From: Flavobacterium araucananum
GTDB lineage: Bacteria; Bacteroidota; Bacteroidia; Flavobacteriales; Flavobacteriaceae
Assembly (NCBI RefSeq): GCF_002222055.1
Contig: NZ_MUGS01000014.1
Coordinates: forward strand, 1 to 58,762
Reading direction: 5' to 3'
DNA: 58,762 nt
Part shown: positions 45,820 to 55,980 of the stretch, in pieces
How the letters are laid out: each line of letters opens with the position of its first letter
How positions within the stretch are numbered: the stretch's first letter is position 1
Position numbers and translations under genes: made by a program
Notes under the pieces: generated by a model
The model's database searches: none
What the model saw: only the letters and a program-made list of their open reading frames with translations
What the model was told of the DNA's origin: nothing

Positions 45820-46245
45820 TTAGAAAGCTACATTCCATCTTGGTAATTTTGCATTTGCATCTAAGAAATTTTGCAAAACTTGTCCTTCAACTGCTGTTGG
45901 AATTGCTTTTACATCTGCATTAAAAGTTTCATACCAAACTACTTCAAGAGCAGAGATTGTCTCTAACTTCATTTGTGCAGGCCATGAATATTTTCTTCCT
46001 GTTTTTGCAAATTGATGTCCGTTTACAATTTTATCATATAAACCACCATTTTTGCTTTTTAAAGTTCCATCATTCTGAACAGTTCCTGTAGAACCAACCA
46101 TAATTAATTCTTTTGCATCACCTTCAACAGCATAAACAACAAAAACACCTGCACCTTCCGGAGCATTACAAGCTTGTTCTAAACTGTCTTCAATCGTAAA
46201 AGTAAAACTATTGCTTACTTTAAACTTTTCTAATTCTTTGTACAT
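45820..46245 (-). CDS. Unknown protein with a GIY-YIG-like layout
   Basis: A 141-residue cytoplasmic protein. GAGVFVVYAVEG (about 31-42) and ELIMVGSTG (about 46-54) are placed like the GIY and YIG strands of GIY-YIG nucleases, and E120 in TAVEGQVLQNFLD falls where the metal-binding Glu would be. The tyrosines of both signature motifs are replaced (F35, M49), so activity is doubtful. The C-terminus (LPRWNVAF) is typical of this group. It is a lone gene with its own terminator. The family assignment is tentative. Confidence 0.65.
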   Translation of the reverse strand: MYKELEKFKVSNSFTFTIEDSLEQACNAPEGAGVFVVYAVEGDAKELIMVGSTGTVQNDGTLKSKNGGLYDKIVNGHQFAKTGRKYSWPAQMKLETISALEVVWYETFNADVKAIPTAVEGQVLQNFLDANAKLPRWNVAF

Positions 46246-46266
46246 ATTTTTTGTTTTAAGCTTCTA

Positions 46267-46284
46267 TCCTGATAGCTATCGGGA
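46267..46284. repeat. TCCTGATAGCTATCGGGA palindrome
   Basis: An 18-base palindrome with one T.G pair, just upstream of the 141-aa gene. The CTATCGGG core recurs at 2581-2588 and, degenerate, at 10975-10987. Confidence 0.6.
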
Positions 46285-46330
46285 GTAAGTAGCTAAGTTT
46301 TTAATTATATTTCCAACATTTTAAAAATGG

Positions 46331-46360
46331 AAAAAAGTCTCAACAAAATATTGAGACTTT
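46331..46360 (-). terminator. Terminator of sucD
   Basis: On the minus strand AAAGTCTCAA pairs with TTGAGACTTT around a 7-base loop, followed by TTT, 32 bases after the sucD stop. Confidence 0.88.
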
Positions 46361-46391
46361 CTTTTGGAATTTTTATTTTGAATACTGGAGA

Positions 46392-47264
46392 TTATCCAAG
46401 TATTTCTTTTACTTTTTTACCAATTTCAGCTGGTGAATCAACAACGTGAATTCCGTTGTCTCTCATAATTTGTTTTTTAGCAGCAGCAGTATCATCAGAA
46501 CCACCAACGATAGCACCTGCGTGACCCATTGTTCTACCAGCAGGAGCAGTTTCTCCAGCGATAAAACCAACAACTGGTTTACGGTTACCATCAGCTCTAA
46601 CCCATTTAGCAGCATCAGCTTCTAATTGACCACCAATTTCACCAATCATAATGATGATTTCAGTTTCAGGATCGTTCATTAATAATTCAACAGCTTCTTT
46701 AGTTGTAGTTCCAATAATTGGATCCCCACCAATACCAATAGCAGTAGTAATTCCTAAACCTTGTTTTACAACCTGGTCAGCAGCTTCGTAAGTTAACGTT
46801 CCTGATTTAGAAACGATACCAACTGTTCCTTTTTTGAAAACGAAACCTGGCATAATACCAACTTTAGCTTCACCCGGAGTAATAACACCAGGACAGTTTG
46901 GTCCTATTAATCTAGAATTTCTTTCTTTAACATAATTATTTGCTTTAATCATATCTGCTACAGGAATTCCTTCTGTAATAGCAATAATTACTTTAATTCC
47001 AGCATCTGCAGCTTCCATAATTGCATCAGCAGCAAAAGCCGGTGGTACGAAAATAATAGATGTATCAGCTCCAGCTTGTTCAACAGCATCTTTTACTGTA
47101 TTAAAAACCGGACGATCTAAATGGCTAGTTCCTCCTTTACCCGGAGTAACACCACCAACAACATTAGTACCGTACTCAATCATTTGAGAAGCGTGGAAAG
47201 TTCCTTCACTTCCTGTAAATCCTTGAACAATTATTTTGGAATCTTTATTAACTAAAACACTCAT
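46392..47264 (-). CDS. sucD: Succinyl-CoA synthetase (ADP-forming) alpha subunit
   Basis: A TCA-cycle enzyme subunit that binds CoA and carries the phosphohistidine. It has 290 residues. [20 protein letters not shown] (CoA-binding Rossmann, about 13-32), [20 protein letters not shown] and the active His in [11 protein letters not shown] (H248) are present. The beta subunit gene (sucC) is not in the window. A TACTTTTG promoter lies upstream and a terminator downstream, so it appears monocistronic. Confidence 0.98.
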   Translation of the reverse strand: MSVLVNKDSKIIVQGFTGSEGTFHASQMIEYGTNVVGGVTPGKGGTSHLDRPVFNTVKDAVEQAGADTSIIFVPPAFAADAIMEAADAGIKVIIAITEGIPVADMIKANNYVKERNSRLIGPNCPGVITPGEAKVGIMPGFVFKKGTVGIVSKSGTLTYEAADQVVKQGLGITTAIGIGGDPIIGTTTKEAVELLMNDPETEIIIMIGEIGGQLEADAAKWVRADGNRKPVVGFIAGETAPAGRTMGHAGAIVGGSDDTAAAKKQIMRDNGIHVVDSPAEIGKKVKEILG

Positions 47265-47299
47265 GATATATATTTTATGTAGTTTTTAAAATTGTGATG

Positions 47300-47307
47300 C
47301 AAAAGTA
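47300..47307 (-). promoter_or_regulatory. Predicted sucD promoter, -7 element TACTTTTG
   Basis: TACTTTTG on the minus strand, identical to the ilv element, 35 bases before the sucD ATG. AAGGTT/AACCTT arms flank the spacer upstream. No TTG at -33. Confidence 0.5.
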
Positions 47308-47349
47308 AGGTTTTGTAACGTATTTTAACCTTTTTGTCTTCAAAAAAAA

Positions 47350-47712
47350 TTAAGAAAATTGACTCATTTGATAACCCCGATATAATTTATCATCTTTTAT
47401 TTGCCAAATTGTAGCAAAATGCGCCAATAACATCTCTTCTCTTGGATTTTCGATCGTTTTTACGAAATGAGAATAGCGTATCGAAACCAAATCTTCTTCG
47501 GCTAAAATGTGGCTTATTCTTACTTTTGATCGCACATAGGCACGACTAAGTTCATTCGCCATATCCAACATCGAATTATAATCCATTTCAATCAATCCTT
47601 TAGTGCTGTTCCAATCCAACTTTACATCAGGATGTAAGTAGGTTTTCATGATTTCGCTATCAATTAAGGCATCTGACTTGTAAAATTTTTGAACAAATTC
47701 TTTAATAGACAT
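47350..47712 (-). CDS. SnoaL/NTF2-like small protein
   Basis: A 120-residue protein with the alpha+beta cone layout of the NTF2/SnoaL superfamily: MSIKEFVQKFYKSDALIDSE, FLHPDVKLDW-type strand (YLHPDVKLDWNSTKG), and the closing WQIKDDKLYRGYQMSQFS strands. Such proteins may be enzymes or ligand binders; no function is assigned. It starts one base after the lpxD-like stop, so it is probably translated together with that gene. Confidence 0.8.
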   Translation of the reverse strand: MSIKEFVQKFYKSDALIDSEIMKTYLHPDVKLDWNSTKGLIEMDYNSMLDMANELSRAYVRSKVRISHILAEEDLVSIRYSHFVKTIENPREEMLLAHFATIWQIKDDKLYRGYQMSQFS

Positions 47713-47713
47713 A

Positions 47714-48643
47714 TTATTTCAATTTATTTAAAATTTCAGGAATCTTTTTGATATTAGCTAATTGTTTCAACTTTTCTCTTGATTCTTCGATAGGAGTTCC
47801 AAAATAAGATTTTCCCCCTTCGACAGATTTAGTAACACCTGTTTGTCCCATAATAACAGCCTTCGCTCCTATTGTGATACCACTAGTTGTACCAACTTGT
47901 CCCCAGATTGTAACTTCGTCTTCTATAACCACACAACCGGCAATACCAGTTTGCGATGCAATTAGACATCTCTTACCAATTACGGTATCGTGACCAACAT
48001 GTACCTGATTGTCGAGTTTTGTTCCCTCGCCAATAGTAGTATCACCTGTAACACCTTTATCGATTGTACAAAGTGCACCAATACCAACATTGTCTTCTAT
48101 AACTACTCTTCCGCCAGAAATTAACTGATCGAAACCATCCGGGCGTTTTTTATAATAAAAAGCATCTGCTCCTAAAATAGTTCCCGCATGAATCATTACG
48201 TTATCGCCAATTACAGTATGGTCGTAAATAGTAACATTAGGATGTATAAGGCAATTTTTGCCAATTGTTACGTTGTTGCCAACAAAACAATTAGGCTGAA
48301 TTACAGTTCCCTCTCCAATGGTTGCAGAAAGCGCTATTGATACTGTTGTTGCCTGAAAAGGTCTAAAATGTTTGGTTAGGGTATTAAAATCTCTAAAAGG
48401 ATCATCAGAGATTAAAAGGGCTTTACCTTCCGGACAGTCTACTTTTTTATTAATTAAAACAATAGTTGCTGCAGATTGTAAGGCTTTGTCATAATATTTA
48501 GGATGGTCGACAAAAACAATATCTCCAGATTCTACGACATGTATTTCGTTCATGCCTGAAACCGGAAAGTTTGGATCACCAATAAATTCGCATTGAAGCA
48601 AATTTGCAATTTCTTGTAAAGAATGAATCTTTGGAAATTTCAT
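47714..48643 (-). CDS. Second LpxD-like hexapeptide N-acyltransferase
   Basis: A 309-residue left-handed beta-helix acyltransferase. The N-terminal LpxD uridine-binding-like domain (about 1-95; [20 protein letters not shown]) is followed by hexapeptide repeats (about 105-270: [40 protein letters not shown]), with the [14 protein letters not shown] catalytic-His segment. It is shorter than the 347-residue lpxD at 51697. It lies just downstream of efp. It may act on a second sugar or lipid acceptor. Confidence 0.88.
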   Translation of the reverse strand: MKFPKIHSLQEIANLLQCEFIGDPNFPVSGMNEIHVVESGDIVFVDHPKYYDKALQSAATIVLINKKVDCPEGKALLISDDPFRDFNTLTKHFRPFQATTVSIALSATIGEGTVIQPNCFVGNNVTIGKNCLIHPNVTIYDHTVIGDNVMIHAGTILGADAFYYKKRPDGFDQLISGGRVVIEDNVGIGALCTIDKGVTGDTTIGEGTKLDNQVHVGHDTVIGKRCLIASQTGIAGCVVIEDEVTIWGQVGTTSGITIGAKAVIMGQTGVTKSVEGGKSYFGTPIEESREKLKQLANIKKIPEILNKLK

Positions 48644-48666
48644 ATATTTATTTAGTTTTTAGTCTC

Positions 48667-48724
48667 AGTTTTCAGTCTCAGTTTTCAATCCATATCAACA
48701 AACTGATAACTGCGACTGAAAACT
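48667..48724. repeat. CAGTTTTCAGTC inverted repeat
   Basis: AGTTTTCAGTCTCAG (48667-48681) and CTGCGACTGAAAACT (48710-48724) form 15-bp arms with one mismatch in the efp / lpxD-like spacer. Related TTCAGTCGCAGTTTTCAGT is at 55791-55809. Confidence 0.75.
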
Positions 48725-48739
48725 GAAAACTTGTAAAAA

Positions 48740-49306
48740 CTACTCTTTTACACGCTCCATATAATTACCTGAAGCGGTATCAATTTTAATTTTATCACCT
48801 TCGTTGATAAACAACGGAACATTTACAGAAGCACCAGTTTCTACCGTAGCAGATTTTGTAGCATTTGTAGCTGTATTTCCTTTTACTCCCGGCTCAGCAT
48901 AAGTAACTTCAAGAATTACAGAAGATGGCATATCTACAGATAAAGGCAAATCAGTTTCAGTATTTACCTGAACCATTACACTTGTTCCTTCTTTTAATAA
49001 TCCAGGAGCATCCAAAATGTTTTTGTTCAAAGAAATTTGCTCAAAAGATTCCGTGTTCATAAAATGAAACTCATCTCCTTCAGCATATAAAAACTGATAA
49101 TTATGCGTCTCAACACGAACATCTTCTATTTTGTGTCCTGCAGAAAACGTATTATCCAATACTCTTCCTGTAGTTAAACTTCTTAATTTTGTTCTTACGA
49201 AAGCTGGTCCTTTTCCAGGTTTTACGTGAAGAAATTCAACGATTTTATAAATATCATGATTGAATTTGATACACAATCCGTTTCTAATATCTGATGTAGA
49301 TGCCAT
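48740..49306 (-). CDS. efp: Elongation factor P
   Basis: This factor relieves ribosome stalling at polyproline. It has 188 residues and three beta-barrel domains. Domain I contains the tip loop HVKPGKGPAFVR with Lys32 in the post-translational modification position. The KOW-like start is SDIRNGLCIKFNHDIYKI. No epmA/epmB or arginyl-transferase gene adjoins it, so its modification is unresolved here. It lies within the lipid A block. Confidence 0.97.
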   Translation of the reverse strand: MASTSDIRNGLCIKFNHDIYKIVEFLHVKPGKGPAFVRTKLRSLTTGRVLDNTFSAGHKIEDVRVETHNYQFLYAEGDEFHFMNTESFEQISLNKNILDAPGLLKEGTSVMVQVNTETDLPLSVDMPSSVILEVTYAEPGVKGNTATNATKSATVETGASVNVPLFINEGDKIKIDTASGNYMERVKE

Positions 49307-49320
49307 TTGTTTTTATTTTA

Positions 49321-49456
49321 GATTTTAGAGTGTAGATTTTAGATTTCCCTAAAAAACTCTATATTGTTTTGTAATGCTTCTAATTTTCTTGTAATTATTT
49401 AATTTATGTTGTTGCTAGAAATCTAAAATCAGAAATCTAAACTCTAAACTCTAAAA
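49321..49456. repeat. GATTTTAGATTTC inverted repeat in the lpxA-efp spacer
   Basis: GATTTTAGATTTC (49335-49347) is the exact reverse complement of 49418-49430. Outer copies of TTTTAGAGT and ACTCTAAA extend the pairing. A related patch is at about 14990-15025 in the his operon. Confidence 0.8.
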
Positions 49457-50242
49457 TTAATAATTACCAGAATACCCTTTCATGATTCCTCTTGACGAAT
49501 TTCTGATAAAATCCAGAATTTCATCTCTCTCCGGAGTAGCTTCCATTTCAGCTTCAATAATGCTTAAAGCTTGCGTTGTATTATAGTTCTTTTGGTACAA
49601 GATTCTGTATATTTCCTGAATTTCTCTAATTTTCTCCGTACTAAAACCTCTTCTTCTTAAACCAACTGAGTTGATTCCAACATAAGATAACGGTTCTTTT
49701 GCCGCTTTTGTATAGGGAGGAACATCTTTTCGAACCAATGATCCACCAGATATCATAGCATGATCACCAATATGAATAAACTGGTGAATAGCTGCCAAAC
49801 CACCAATAACTGCGTGATTACCAACAACTACGTGACCTGCCAAAGCAACACCGTTTACAATAATAGCATTATTACCAATTTCGCAATCGTGTGCAATGTG
49901 AGCATAAGCCATAACCAAACAGTTATTACCTAAAATTGTTTGCCCTGAAGCAACTGTACCCCTATTAATGGTTACACATTCTCTAATAGTACAGTTATCT
50001 CCTATAATAGCTAAAGAATCTTCTCCTCCAAATTTTAAATCTTGTGGTACCGCAGAAATTACAGCACCTGGAAAAATATTACAATTTTTTCCGATACGTG
50101 CACCTTCCATGATGGTTACATTTGAACCAATCCAAGTACCGTCACCAATAATAACATTATTGTGAATTGTTGTAAAAGGTTCAATTACAACATTTTTAGC
50201 GATTTTAGCGCCGGGATGAACATAAGCTAATGGTTGATTCAT
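49457..50242 (-). CDS. lpxA: Acyl-[ACP]-UDP-N-acetylglucosamine O-acyltransferase
   Basis: First step of lipid A synthesis. It has 261 residues; left-handed beta-helix in the first two thirds (hexapeptide repeats from VHPGAKIAKNVVIEPFTTI). The catalytic-His segment MAYAHIAHDCEIGN and GLAAIHQFIHIGDHAMISGG are LpxA-specific, and the C-terminal helical part has GLRRRGFSTEKIREIQEIYR. It lies 73 bases after lpxC/fabZ. Confidence 0.97.
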   Translation of the reverse strand: MNQPLAYVHPGAKIAKNVVIEPFTTIHNNVIIGDGTWIGSNVTIMEGARIGKNCNIFPGAVISAVPQDLKFGGEDSLAIIGDNCTIRECVTINRGTVASGQTILGNNCLVMAYAHIAHDCEIGNNAIIVNGVALAGHVVVGNHAVIGGLAAIHQFIHIGDHAMISGGSLVRKDVPPYTKAAKEPLSYVGINSVGLRRRGFSTEKIREIQEIYRILYQKNYNTTQALSIIEAEMEATPERDEILDFIRNSSRGIMKGYSGNY

Positions 50243-50315
50243 CTGTGAGTTTTATATTTTAAATTAAAATAATCTAATTTGGGCAACAAACGTAAACAAT
50301 AAAATTGATTAATTA

Positions 50316-51704
50316 TTATTGTTTTCTTGCAATTTGAGCCATTAATTCTGCCTCAGTTACCAATTTTCCGTTTGCGTATGCATTTGCCTGCATGTGGCAA
50401 ATTCCTCTTCTGATAGGAGAAATCAATTCGCATTTGAAAATTAAGGTATCACCCGGCAATACTTTATGCTTGAATTTAACATTATCAATTTTCATGAAAT
50501 AGGTCAAATAATTTTCTGGATCCGGAACAGTACTCAGTACTAAAATTCCACCAGTTTGCGCCATTGCTTCTACAATTAAAACACCTGGCATAACCGGAGC
50601 TTCAGGAAAATGCCCAACGAAGAAATTTTCGTTCATTGTAACATTTTTCATACCTACCACATGACTATCAGACATTTCGATGATTCTGTCAATCAACAAA
50701 AATGGAGGTCTGTGTGGCAAAACAGCCATGATTTTATGAATATCCATCAAAGGCTCCAGATTTAAATCATAAACCGGAACATGATTTCTCTGTTCAATTT
50801 TAATAATTTTTGCTAATTTTTTGGCAAACTGCGTATTTACATAATGCCCTGGTTTGTTAGCAATAATTTTTCCTTGAATTCTAACACCAATCAAAGACAA
50901 ATCTCCAACAACATCTAATAATTTATGTCTTGCAGCTTCGTTTGGATAATGTAAGGTAAGATTATCTAAAACACCGTTTGGCTTAACCGAAATTTTGTCT
51001 TTACCAAAAGCTTTCTTTAGATTTTCCATTGTAGCTTCAGAGATTTCTTTATCTACATATACAATAGCATTGTTTAAATCTCCCCCCTTTATAAGTCCGT
51101 TTTCCAGAAGGGATTCTAACTCATGCAAGAAGCTAAAAGTTCTTGAATTAGCTATTTCGTCTTTAAAATCGGCTATACTTTTCATGGTTGCATTTTGAGT
51201 ACCTAAAACTTTAGTACCAAAATCTACCATTGCAGTTACTTGATAATCATCACTTGGCATGACCAAAATCTCGCTTCCCGTAGTTTCATCAGTAAACGAA
51301 ATTACTTCTTTTACTACATAAACATTACGTTTAGCATCTTGTTCCTCAATACCGGCATTTTCTATTGCTTCAACAAAATATTTTGAAGAACCATCCATAA
51401 TAGGAAGTTCAGAAGCATTTAATTCTATAATAACGTTGTCCAAATCACATCCTACCAAAGCCGCTAAAACGTGCTCAGGAGTCTGAATTTTTACACCTAA
51501 TTTTTCTAAATTTGTACCTCTTTGTGTATTAACAACATAATTAGCATCAGCCTCAATGACTGGTTGGCCTTGCAAATCTACTCTTACAAAAGTGAAACCA
51601 TTATTAATTGGAGCTGGTTTAAAAGTCATTGTAACTTCTTTCCCAGTATGTAATCCAACGCCTGTTAGTGAAATTTCATTTTTGATGGTCTTCTGTTTAA
51701 CCAT
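50316..51704 (-). CDS. lpxC/fabZ: Bifunctional LpxC deacetylase / FabZ dehydratase
   Basis: A fused enzyme typical of Bacteroidota. The N-terminal LpxC (about 1-300) has TLKNEISL-type start ([20 protein letters not shown]), the zinc ligand segment [11 protein letters not shown], and later [10 protein letters not shown]. The C-terminal FabZ (about 310-462) has [13 protein letters not shown] and [20 protein letters not shown] with the catalytic His and Glu. The ATG at 51704 (462 residues) matches the family; 51713 is an alternative. Either overlaps the lpxD end. Confidence 0.96.
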   Translation of the reverse strand: MVKQKTIKNEISLTGVGLHTGKEVTMTFKPAPINNGFTFVRVDLQGQPVIEADANYVVNTQRGTNLEKLGVKIQTPEHVLAALVGCDLDNVIIELNASELPIMDGSSKYFVEAIENAGIEEQDAKRNVYVVKEVISFTDETTGSEILVMPSDDYQVTAMVDFGTKVLGTQNATMKSIADFKDEIANSRTFSFLHELESLLENGLIKGGDLNNAIVYVDKEISEATMENLKKAFGKDKISVKPNGVLDNLTLHYPNEAARHKLLDVVGDLSLIGVRIQGKIIANKPGHYVNTQFAKKLAKIIKIEQRNHVPVYDLNLEPLMDIHKIMAVLPHRPPFLLIDRIIEMSDSHVVGMKNVTMNENFFVGHFPEAPVMPGVLIVEAMAQTGGILVLSTVPDPENYLTYFMKIDNVKFKHKVLPGDTLIFKCELISPIRRGICHMQANAYANGKLVTEAELMAQIARKQ

Positions 51705-52740
51705 TATTTCCATTTTTTGGGTTTATTATTTGTTTTTTTAATTCATCAATTTCGGATACAATTTTAGGCAGATTCCTGAAATGGACATACGATTTATTAA
51801 AATCACTATATCCAAGTGATGGTGATCCTTGCAATGTTTCATCATCTTTAATGTTTCTTGCTACTCCTGATTGAGCCTGCAACCTAACATTGTTTCCTAT
51901 TATTAAGTGTCCTGCGATACCTACTTGCCCGCCTATCATACAGTTTTCTCCAATTTTTGTAGAACCCGCCACACCAGATTGCGCTGCAATCACGGTGTTT
52001 TTACCAATTTCTACATTATGAGCAATCTGAATCTGGTTGTCTAATTTAACCCCTTTTCTAATTATTGTAGAACCAAGAGTCGCTCTGTCAATTGTTGTAT
52101 TTGCACCAATATCTACATTATCTTCTATAATAACGTTCCCTATTTGAGGAACCTTACTGTAAACACCCTCCTCATCCGGTACAAAACCAAAACCGTCTGC
52201 ACCTATAATAGTTCCGGAATGAATCGTACAATTGTTACCAATTATAGTTTCCGAATAAATTTTAGCACCTGCAAAAATATATACATTATCGCCAATAACA
52301 ACATTATCGCCAATAAAACTATTAGGATAGATTTTTACATTATCGCCTAAAACTACATTTTGACCTATATAACTAAAGCTTCCTAAATATAAATTCTCAC
52401 CATATTTAGTTCCTTCAGACATAAAAGATTGTGCTTCTATCCCGTTCTTATTCAGTTTTACCTGATTGTAAAATTGCAAAAGCTTAGAAAAGGACGCATA
52501 AGCATCTTCGACTTTTATTAAAGTTGTGGTAATATCCTGTTCAGGTATAAAGCTATCATTAACAATAGTAACGGATGCTTTTGTAGTGTATATATAATTG
52601 ATATATTTGGGATTCGCCAAAAAAGTAAGCGATCCTTCCTCGCCTTCTTCTATTTTAGACAGCCGAGAAACTTCTGCATTGGGATTCCCAACAACTTCTC
52701 CTTCTAAAATTCCTGCTATTTGTTCTGCTGTAAATTTCAT
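51697..52740 (-). CDS. lpxD: UDP-3-O-acylglucosamine N-acyltransferase
   Basis: Third step of lipid A synthesis. It has 347 residues: an N-terminal uridine-binding domain (about 1-95; [20 protein letters not shown]), hexapeptide beta-helix (about 105-320), the catalytic segment [19 protein letters not shown], and a C-terminal helical tail. It overlaps lpxC/fabZ by 8 bases. A TATTTTTG lies only 6-13 bases before the ATG (52746-52753), which would give a nearly leaderless mRNA; this is uncertain. Confidence 0.97.
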   Translation of the reverse strand: MKFTAEQIAGILEGEVVGNPNAEVSRLSKIEEGEEGSLTFLANPKYINYIYTTKASVTIVNDSFIPEQDITTTLIKVEDAYASFSKLLQFYNQVKLNKNGIEAQSFMSEGTKYGENLYLGSFSYIGQNVVLGDNVKIYPNSFIGDNVVIGDNVYIFAGAKIYSETIIGNNCTIHSGTIIGADGFGFVPDEEGVYSKVPQIGNVIIEDNVDIGANTTIDRATLGSTIIRKGVKLDNQIQIAHNVEIGKNTVIAAQSGVAGSTKIGENCMIGGQVGIAGHLIIGNNVRLQAQSGVARNIKDDETLQGSPSLGYSDFNKSYVHFRNLPKIVSEIDELKKQIINPKNGNNG

Positions 52741-52779
52741 TGCGACAAAAATATAAAAAATAGATTTTAAATGTTAATT

Positions 52780-54009
52780 TTAGATAAGTTGTTTTGGAAA
52801 ACAGATGTAATATTTTGTCACCAATTTAGATAACGATTTCAAATTCAGCTGATCAGACGCTTCTACAACATCCTCAATTGTTTTATCTTTTTTCAAAATT
52901 CGTATCGGTTCCGCCTCTTTACTATAAGCTTGGTTTTTTATTTTTCCTCTAAAAATAAAATATCCGGCTTCTAACTGCGTAATATGATGATCGTTAGCGA
53001 ATTTTTCTTTCAAAGATTGAGATTCTTCCGCCGGAATTTTTTCGGCACTCAGTTTAATTTTTAATAAATCTCTATTAATCAACATTTTACTTAAAGTAGA
53101 AAGTATAAAATCATCCTGCTTTTGCCATGCCTTCAAAGCGCTAATGATATCAAAATCATCTAGTTGAGAAAACAAATCTAATTTCTGAGCATCAAAATTA
53201 TCTAAAGCAACTTTATTTTGCATAAAATACAAAAGAGGCTCGCTGCAAGGCAAACTAATTCCTTTTAATGTTAATTCCTTAGCCCTTTTTAGAACATTCA
53301 TCAAAATTAACTCCGCAACCAAACTTGTTTTATGCAAATATGCCTGCCAATACATTAATCTTCTCGAAAGCAAGAATTTTTCGACCGAGTAAATTCCTTT
53401 TTCTTCAATTACCAATACACCATCAACCACATTCATCATCTGAATTAAACGCTCAGAATTGACATTTCCTTCTGCAACTCCTGTATAAAAACTATCACGT
53501 TTCAAATAATCCATTCGATCCATATCTAACTGACTTGAAATCAATTGCAACATGAATTTTCTATGATAATCACCTTTAAAAACCTGAATAGCCAAACTCA
53601 ATCTTCCGTCAAATTCTTCATTAAGCTGATTCATAAACAATAACGAAATTGCCTCATGATTGACATCTTCTACAATGCTTTTTTCCATTGCGTGCGAGAA
53701 TGGTCCATGCCCAATATCGTGTAACAAAATGGCAATATATAAAGCGTTCTCCTCTTCAGACGAAATTGCAACCCCTTTAAAACGAAGTGTTTCTACTGCT
53801 TTTTGCATTAAATGCATACAACCCAAAGCATGATGAAAACGCGTATGATTGGCTCCGGGATAAACCAAATACGATAATCCCATTTGCGAAATGCGGCGTA
53901 AACGCTGAAAATACGGATGCTGAATTAAGTCGTAAATAAGTTCGTTCGGGATGGAAATAAACCCGTAAATGGGATCATTGAATATTTTTAACTTATTGAT
54001 ATGAGTCAC
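52780..54009 (-). CDS. HD-domain metal-dependent phosphohydrolase
   Basis: A 409-residue cytoplasmic protein. The metal-binding HD motif residues are in RFHHALGCMHLMQKAV (near 58-73), ALLHDIGHGPFSHAME-like segment (IAILLHDIGHGPFSHAMEKS, near 93-112) and SSQLDMDRMDYLKRDSFYTG (distal Asp). It resembles dGTPase/YdhJ-type HD proteins. The gene is often found beside lpxD in this lineage. The substrate (dNTP or other nucleotide) is unproven. Confidence 0.9.
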   Translation of the reverse strand: MTHINKLKIFNDPIYGFISIPNELIYDLIQHPYFQRLRRISQMGLSYLVYPGANHTRFHHALGCMHLMQKAVETLRFKGVAISSEEENALYIAILLHDIGHGPFSHAMEKSIVEDVNHEAISLLFMNQLNEEFDGRLSLAIQVFKGDYHRKFMLQLISSQLDMDRMDYLKRDSFYTGVAEGNVNSERLIQMMNVVDGVLVIEEKGIYSVEKFLLSRRLMYWQAYLHKTSLVAELILMNVLKRAKELTLKGISLPCSEPLLYFMQNKVALDNFDAQKLDLFSQLDDFDIISALKAWQKQDDFILSTLSKMLINRDLLKIKLSAEKIPAEESQSLKEKFANDHHITQLEAGYFIFRGKIKNQAYSKEAEPIRILKKDKTIEDVVEASDQLNLKSLSKLVTKYYICFPKQLI

Positions 54010-54230
54010 TATTTGGTTCTTTTTAAGTCAACAAATATAAGTAAATAACTATAAAGACTTTTGAGTTTTTCATTTAAAAATCAATATTAAAATGTTGTGA
54101 TTTTCAGTCAAATACTAAATTAGAAAAAAGTTTTTATGTAAAAAACACGATTTATAATTCTGAAATTTATACTATTTTTAATACTTTTTAAGTTCTATAC
54201 CTCTAAATTGCAATAAAATTAAATACGTTT

Positions 54231-55784
54231 ATGGATAAGATAAAAATACTTTGGGTCGATGATGAGATCGATCTTTTGAAACCACATATATTGTTTCTTG
54301 AGAAAAAAAACTACGCTGTAACTACTTGTAACAATGGTTTGGACGCCATAACTTTATTTGAAGAAGACAATTTTGACATTGTTTTTTTAGATGAAAATAT
54401 GCCCGGAATGAGTGGTTTGGAAACGCTTTCTGAAATGAAAGAAAAAAAATCAGCAATCCCAATGATTATGATTACCAAAAGCGAAGAAGAGTATATAATG
54501 GAAGAAGCCATTGGTTCTAAAATCGCCGATTATTTAATAAAACCCGTAAATCCGAATCAGATTTTATTGAGTTTAAAGAAAAATCTGGACCATTCGAGAT
54601 TGATTTCAGAGAAAACGACCTTAGATTATCAAAAAGAATTTAGAAAAATTTCGATGGAAATGGCAATGGTCAATTCCTACGAAGACTGGGTAGAACTGTA
54701 TAAAAAACTAATATTCTGGGAATTAGAATTAGAAAATATTAACGATCAGGGAATGATCGAAATTCTTGAATCTCAGAAAGTTGAAGCCAACTCCCAATTT
54801 GGTAAATATATTGAAAGAAATTATGAAGACTGGTTCGCTCCAAAAGCAGATAAACCTATTCAGTCCCATACCCTGTTCAAAGAATTGGTAGTTCCTGAAC
54901 TTAAGAAAAAAGACAAACCAATTTTGTTTGTTGTAATTGACAATTTACGTTACGACCAATGGAAATCTTTTGAAACCGTAGTAGCAAATTATTACAAACT
55001 AGAAAAAGAAGTTCCTTATTATTCTATACTTCCAACTGCAACACAATATGCCAGAAATGCTATTTTCTCTGGTTTATTACCAACAGAAATGGAAAAACAA
55101 TTTCCGCAATACTGGAAAAATGATGTCGAAGATGGCGGAAAAAATCTGTATGAAGCTGAGTTTCTAACAGCACAACTTAAACGTTTAGGTTTAAACATTA
55201 AAGAAGATTATTTTAAGATAACCAATTATGCCGGCGGAAAAAAACTAGCCGAAAATTTCAAAGCCTTAAAAGGCAACGATTTGGTAACAGTTGTTTATAA
55301 TTTTGTAGACATGTTATCCCACGCCAAAACAGAAATGGATGTAGTAAAAGAACTTGCTTCAGATGATAAAGCCTATCGCTCATTGACTTTAAGCTGGTTT
55401 AAAAACTCTCCGCTTTTAGAAATCATTCAACAAGCACAACTTTTAGGTTTCAAATTAATTCTGACCACGGATCACGGTACAATTAATGTAAAAAATCCAT
55501 CAAAAGTAGTTGGAGATAAAAATACAAGTTTAAATTTGCGCTATAAAACAGGCCGTAGTCTGACTTACGAGCAAAAAGACGTTTATGTGGTAAAAGAACC
55601 TAAAGACATTGGTTTGCCTGCCATAAACATGAGTAGTTCGTTTATATTCGCCAAAAACGATTTCTTTTTAGCCTACGTAAATAATTACAATCATTATGTA
55701 AGTTATTATAGAAATACATATCAGCATGGGGGAATTTCATTAGAAGAAATGATTATTCCGTTTCTGGTATTTAATCCGAAATAA
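54231..55784 (+). CDS. porX: T9SS regulator PorX (response regulator with PglZ domain)
   Basis: A regulator of type IX secretion and gliding. It has 517 residues. The N-terminal receiver (about 1-120) has D10-D11 and phospho-acceptor D54 in IVFLDENMPG, with KPVNPNQ at the Lys. A helical linker (about 130-200) leads to the C-terminal PglZ alkaline-phosphatase-like domain (about 205-517) with VVIDNLRYDQW, SILPTATQYARNAIFSG, LTTDHGTINV and YQHGGISLEEMIIPF. The kinase porY is not nearby, as is usual. Confidence 0.96.
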   Translation: MDKIKILWVDDEIDLLKPHILFLEKKNYAVTTCNNGLDAITLFEEDNFDIVFLDENMPGMSGLETLSEMKEKKSAIPMIMITKSEEEYIMEEAIGSKIADYLIKPVNPNQILLSLKKNLDHSRLISEKTTLDYQKEFRKISMEMAMVNSYEDWVELYKKLIFWELELENINDQGMIEILESQKVEANSQFGKYIERNYEDWFAPKADKPIQSHTLFKELVVPELKKKDKPILFVVIDNLRYDQWKSFETVVANYYKLEKEVPYYSILPTATQYARNAIFSGLLPTEMEKQFPQYWKNDVEDGGKNLYEAEFLTAQLKRLGLNIKEDYFKITNYAGGKKLAENFKALKGNDLVTVVYNFVDMLSHAKTEMDVVKELASDDKAYRSLTLSWFKNSPLLEIIQQAQLLGFKLILTTDHGTINVKNPSKVVGDKNTSLNLRYKTGRSLTYEQKDVYVVKEPKDIGLPAINMSSSFIFAKNDFFLAYVNNYNHYVSYYRNTYQHGGISLEEMIIPFLVFNPK

Positions 55785-55790
55785 AGAGTG

Positions 55791-55975
55791 TTCAGTCGCA
55801 GTTTTCAGTAAAAAAGTTGCCACGAATTTCACTAATTAGCGCGAATTTATTTTTAAAATATTTTTTAATTAGCGAAATTCGTGACAAAACAAAACATAAA
55901 AAGAATAATATAAACCAAAGCCTCAAAGAGGAAAAACCTCTGAACCTTTGCCTCTTTGAGCCTTTGTAACTTTAA
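55791..55975. repeat. Composite dispersed-repeat patch between porX and tsaE
   Basis: Three repeat types sit in one 196-base gap: TTCAGTCGCAGTTTTCAGT (55791-55809), a GCCACGAATTTCACTAATTAG...AATTAGCGAAATTCGTG inverted repeat (about 55819-55883), and CCTCAAAGAGG / AACCTTTGCCTCTTTGAGCC words (about 55920-55965). No gene is present. Confidence 0.75.
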
Positions 55976-55980
55976 AAAAA

